A stretch of DNA of 64,000 nt from Lachnospiraceae bacterium (GTDB taxonomy: Bacteria; Bacillota; Clostridia; Lachnospirales; Lachnospiraceae), in assembly GCA_900168235.1 (NCBI GenBank), contig FUZG01000012.1, forward strand, positions 1-64,000. The letters run 5' to 3'. The notes under the pieces were generated by a model, which was not told the origin of the DNA, did no database searches, and was given only the letters and a program-made list of their open reading frames with translations. This document shows positions 60,943 to 64,000 of this stretch, in pieces. Each line of letters begins with the position of its first letter. Position 1 is the first letter of the stretch. The translations under genes were made by a program, and so were the position numbers.

Positions 60943-62335
60943 ATACCGACCCGAAGCTGTCATAGTATATACATCTATGGCTGCAGCCTCCATTAAAAAG
61001 CTTTTTGCAGGCTTTCATACAATAGGTTGCTTCCTCTTCGCTCTGGTTCCGACCTATTCGTTTTCTTATGTACCCGATATTTTCAAAGTTTGCTTCCTTT
61101 CCGGGTATTAATGCGGCACAGGCATTAACCCAGATCACATTGCAGTCGTCATGAGCACACAGGTCAAGAGACAGCTTAAAGTCGTGAGAGCCTGTGGAAT
61201 ATGCAGGAGCTATGATCAGTGTGAGCATAAAACTTCTCATGATGCGCTCCATATATTCATTAGTAAGGAAATCCTTACAGATCATGACTGCGAAACGGCC
61301 GATCCCTTCGTAGTGAAAGATCGCTATCTTTGTGTCCTGCCTCAGATTCTCCCTATATTGTCCATGACTTGTTTTAATGAAAAACGGATTATGCTTATGC
61401 TGTCTCGTAAGTACGGAGCCATGCCTGTCGAGAACTGAAGAATAGTTGTATCCATCGATACTACAGGAGGGGAGTACGATGATCGAAGGTATATGTTTGG
61501 CTTGCTCACCGTCGAGAGCTCTGAGCTTATTTTGTATAAATGTCTCCATTGTAGGATTGCCAAGCATCTCCGGGAATACTATCAGCTCGCTGCCTTTTTC
61601 TCCTGCAAGTAAAATCTTTTTCCACACAAGTTCGTTGTCTGCCTTCGCAAGTGCGGGATTGTAGTTAATGTTAAAAATCTGGAAATGCTCGGTTTTTTTG
61701 TAGTGAATATCAAAATTTGATTTTGCATTCAGCGGTGATGCCGCAACGTTAAGCTGTTTCGTTTTCTCGAAGGTTGGAAAAGATCCCCGGGGAATAAATA
61801 TGTGCTCAGCCTCAATGTCAGGCACATCCTCAACCACCAGAAGGTAACTAAGATAACTGTCGATCCTTACATATGAGAAAGAATGTCTGTGTTTTCTGGA
61901 CCATACGCAGCGCATCTTTGGCAAAAGGGAAATCCCGGTTGTATTCCGGTTTGTATTGATCTCTGTAGATACGAGCTTCTCTTCAAGAATTTCCCGTTCA
62001 TCATAAAGAAGAACCGACACAGTTTCATCCAGAGCCTGCAGAAACCGTATAATTCCGTTCTTATCTTTTGTTTTTAAAAGCAAGTCTTTGAAATTATATA
62101 GCTTTTCGATGTATTCCTGAGTTATATCAGGCTCAAAAACAGGAATGTACTTGTTCTTATTACTCATATAGAGATCAGTATTTTCCTGTATAAAATTATC
62201 AATGCGGATTTTTTCCTTTATAGAAATGCTTTTATATAAAACAAGGTATTCCTTACCTATGGAACTAATTAAAAATGAGCATAATTCAGCAATTATGTTA
62301 TATATCAAGATTCTGTAAGGAATGTGTTGTTCCAT
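60941..62335 (-). CDS. Carbon-nitrogen hydrolase (nitrilase-like) protein
   Basis: A 464-residue protein. The second half is a nitrilase/CN-hydrolase domain with the triad Glu in ELIVFPEMLG, Lys in LTRQHKHNPF and Cys in FAVMICKDFL, followed by IIAPAYSTGSHDFKLSL. The first 200 residues are unassigned. It ends with a cluster of four Cys (CMKACKKL, GGCSHRC). Such domains also occur fused to defence-type reverse transcriptases (DRT type 1); no reverse transcriptase is present here. The 5-prime end overlaps a nucleoside-hydrolase fragment, so the true start could be further in. Confidence 0.65.
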   Translation of the reverse strand: MEQHIPYRILIYNIIAELCSFLISSIGKEYLVLYKSISIKEKIRIDNFIQENTDLYMSNKNKYIPVFEPDITQEYIEKLYNFKDLLLKTKDKNGIIRFLQALDETVSVLLYDEREILEEKLVSTEINTNRNTTGISLLPKMRCVWSRKHRHSFSYVRIDSYLSYLLVVEDVPDIEAEHIFIPRGSFPTFEKTKQLNVAASPLNAKSNFDIHYKKTEHFQIFNINYNPALAKADNELVWKKILLAGEKGSELIVFPEMLGNPTMETFIQNKLRALDGEQAKHIPSIIVLPSCSIDGYNYSSVLDRHGSVLTRQHKHNPFFIKTSHGQYRENLRQDTKIAIFHYEGIGRFAVMICKDFLTNEYMERIMRSFMLTLIIAPAYSTGSHDFKLSLDLCAHDDCNVIWVNACAALIPGKEANFENIGYIRKRIGRNQSEEEATYCMKACKKLFNGGCSHRCIYYDSFGSV

Positions 62336-62750
62336 CGTAACGAGAACCCCTTTCGTTCATCTTAGTGTAGTTTTTGAGTATTTCATGGTGCTGTGCGTAC
62401 CATTCTTCTCCGCCCTGACGCTGATACATGAATTTTCCGTTAGGGTTCGGAGTGAAGTTTACTGTAGCATCATCATTTATTGTGAGGTCACCCCGTTCGG
62501 AGTAAACAAAAGTGCCAGGGAATACAGCATTGAGTACACAAAGGTGATCCCACATACGCTGTCCGGTTTCACAGTTTTTGTACATATAGGTCTGCTTTAT
62601 CGGATGTACATTTACATCCGCGAGGTCAGATAGAACTTCAGAAGGCTTGTATTCGAGAGCGTCGCCTACAGGACTTGGTGACAGATAGGTAGTCACGTTG
62701 GAAGGAAGCCCTGCATCCATCATCTTATTTCGGCATATTGCTCCATACAA
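62298..62750 (-). pseudogene. Nucleoside hydrolase, C-terminal remnant
   Basis: Reads MWDHLCVLNAVFPGTFVYSE and LTINDDATVNFTPNPNGKF, similar to the end of inosine-uridine-type nucleoside hydrolases (WDPLAVLYAV region). The N-terminal DTD metal site is missing and the C-terminus runs into the CN-hydrolase gene. It is read as a fragment left by a deletion; the assignment is tentative. Confidence 0.4.
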
Positions 62751-62771
62751 TAGAGTGTTTATATGATGTCA

Positions 62772-62947
62772 GGGTCAAAAGGTCAAAATCCGATTGTGCT
62801 TGCACAAAGAGGATTGAGACCTTGGGACCCGCAAAACACGAGCAAGTAGCGTTATTACGCGGAATGCGAGTGTTTTAGGATTGCGGGAATTGCATAGCAA
62901 TGAAGCAATCCGTGACATCAGTAAGGGGCAAAATTTACTTTTGACCC
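62772..62947 (+). ncRNA. Structured element E6 (variable-stem family)
   Basis: Closing stem GGGTCAAAAG (62772-62781) with CTTTTGACCC (62938-62947); P1 GTCAAAATCC (62782-62791) with GGATTGAGAC (62811-62820) around a CTTGC-containing loop; P2 CCCGCAAAACAC (62828-62839) with GTGTTTT...GCGGG (62870-62887), and GGATTGC/GCAATCC (62878-62911) as a further stem. Same order as E1 and E5. It is 248 nt upstream of the next plus-strand start, beyond the promoter at 63005. Confidence 0.5.
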
Positions 62948-63004
62948 TTACATCTTTATATGTAAAAAAATTGTTGCGTAGTTCAAGAAGGAACAAAATA
63001 AGTA

Positions 63005-63135
63005 TTGACATATGAAAAAAAGGGCTGTATAGTAAAAATCACATATGGAACGGATTCCACATAAGAAAAAGTATAAAACATGCACAATATAAAGATGTGT
63101 GTTTTTATTTTTAGAGTGCTGTGGAACGGGTTCCA
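63005..63135 (+). promoter_or_regulatory. Promoter with two LacI-type operators
   Basis: TTGACA (63005-63010), 17 bp, TATAGT (63028-63033). Palindromes TGGAACGGATTCCA (63046-63059) and TGGAACGGGTTCCA (63122-63135) lie 76 bp centre to centre, suitable for looping by a LacI/GalR repressor not encoded in the window. Confidence 0.8.
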
Positions 63136-63194
63136 TAAAAGGAGGAAATTGTTTTATTTATCCGCATGAGAAGGGCGGAGAAAGGGAGTTACGA

Positions 63195-64000
63195 ATGAAA
63201 AAGAATTTAATGACGGTATTGGCAGCTTTAATGGCTGTATCACTCACAGCATGTGGTGGTGCATCTGCAAATACTACAGCATCCACAGCAGCTGCATCTG
63301 AGACATCGGCAGGTGCTGCATCATCAAGCGCTGCATCATCAAGTGATGCTGCAAATCTTACGATCTGGAGTCCGACTGATAAAGAATCAGTTGAAAACTG
63401 GTGGACTGAGAAGATCGGAGAGTGGAATGCAGCTAATCCGGATATACAGGTTACGAGAGAAGCAATCGACCGTTCCGATTCATACGCATACGACAATAAG
63501 GTAGCTACAGCTGTAACATCCAGTTCTCTGCCGGATATCTTTTTTGTTGATGGACCACAGGTTTCATACTATGCGGCTAATGGAATCATCGTACCTCTTG
63601 ATGATTATTTCACAGCAGATGATCTGAAGGATTTTGTTCCGTCAACAGTTGCTCAGTGCACCTATGATGGAAAAATTTATGCAATGTCTGCAACAGAATC
63701 ATCTGTAGCTTTTTATTACAACAAGGATATGTTAAGAGAGGCCGGTGTTGATGTTGATGACCTGGACAGCAGAACAGTAGATAATCCGATCACCTGGTCA
63801 GAAATGAGAGATATTGCAGAAAAATGTACAACAGCTGATCATGTTGGAACACATATCATCATGGATCATGGCGAAGGTCTTCCGTATGCACTGGAACCCA
63901 TGTACATTTCAAATGGCAAGGATTACATCAATGACAGCGGTGACACGGCAGAAGGATATGTAAACAGCGATGAAGCGGTTAAGACAAGTGCTTTTCTTGC
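63195..64000 (+). CDS. Sugar ABC transporter binding lipoprotein, partial
   Basis: Starts MKKNLMTVLAALMAVSLTAC with a lipobox at residue 20 and an Ala/Ser-rich linker, then a family-1 solute-binding domain: LTIWSPTDKESVENWWTEKI, SSSLPDILFVDGPQVSYYA, AMSATESSVAFYYNKDMLRE. GAAAGGGAG precedes the ATG. The gene runs beyond the window. It heads a sugar uptake operon under the LacI-type operators upstream. Confidence 0.9.
   Translation, partial: MKKNLMTVLAALMAVSLTACGGASANTTASTAAASETSAGAASSSAASSSDAANLTIWSPTDKESVENWWTEKIGEWNAANPDIQVTREAIDRSDSYAYDNKVATAVTSSSLPDIFFVDGPQVSYYAANGIIVPLDDYFTADDLKDFVPSTVAQCTYDGKIYAMSATESSVAFYYNKDMLREAGVDVDDLDSRTVDNPITWSEMRDIAEKCTTADHVGTHIIMDHGEGLPYALEPMYISNGKDYINDSGDTAEGYVNSDEAVKTSAFL

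Overview
The window looks like the chromosome of a low-to-mid GC Firmicute, most likely a gut or rumen Lachnospiraceae of the Butyrivibrio type. This is inferred from gene content: a DUF5688 protein, the radical SAM mobile pair cassette, Stickland-type proline reductase genes, a YjeM-like permease, a LiaF-like protein, and ABC binding lipoproteins with an Ala/Ser-rich linker after the lipobox. No rRNA, tRNA or CRISPR array was found.

Layout. 1-9.9 kb is a mobile, AT-rich patchwork: an IS21 end, HxlR and cupin genes, a truncated DUF5688 gene, the MarR/radical SAM A/radical SAM B mobile pair, small membrane proteins, a gene split at an A11 run, a broken XRE regulator, and a Fic protein. 10-15.6 kb has a LysR gene facing a hydrolase/flavodoxin/lipoprotein group, an Rrf2 regulator, and gene remnants (SnoaL-like, macro domain, AlbA_2). 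15.7-21.3 kb is a possible defence or nucleic-acid maintenance cluster (HNH nuclease, MazG-like enzyme, PLD/SF2 helicase/DUF3427, MutT). 21.4-33.2 kb holds glutathione peroxidase, flavodoxin, an SGNH lipoprotein, a large lipoprotein, AraC plus an APC permease, a TupA-like ATP-grasp, a methyltransferase operon, remnants of an ATP-grasp/alpha-E locus, and a LytTR/LiaF-like pair.

34.1-44.9 kb is a proline-fermentation island: PrdC-like, PrdA-like (pyruvoyl-forming Thr-Cys intact), a CBO2463-type protein, PrdB-like with Cys in place of selenocysteine, an amino-acid ABC transporter, a cytidylate-kinase-like protein, LysR, proline racemase and a class III aminotransferase. A plausible route is L-proline uptake, racemisation to D-proline, reduction to 5-aminovalerate, and possibly transamination. 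Inverted copies of a ~215 bp fold-back element bracket the island. 45.7-52 kb is a ROK-regulated sugar/polyol ABC operon with a sorbitol/xylitol-type dehydrogenase. 52-60.9 kb has an LTA-synthase-like sulfatase, a membrane-anchored protein and a complete DUF3798-type ABC operon. 60.9-64 kb has a carbon-nitrogen hydrolase, a nucleoside-hydrolase remnant, and a new sugar ABC operon starting at the right edge.

Two patterns are not explained by ordinary annotation. First, a family of structured intergenic elements (10994, 13889, 14604, 53937 reverse strand, 62772) shares a short core and helix layout while the helices themselves differ. Four of the five end 10-30 nt before a start codon on the same strand. 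Second, two loci (1368-1500 and 8112-8252) carry 11-bp-phased heptamer arrays at an identical 39-nt distance from a short hairpin transcript or peptide with matching ends. Both may repay a genome-wide search.
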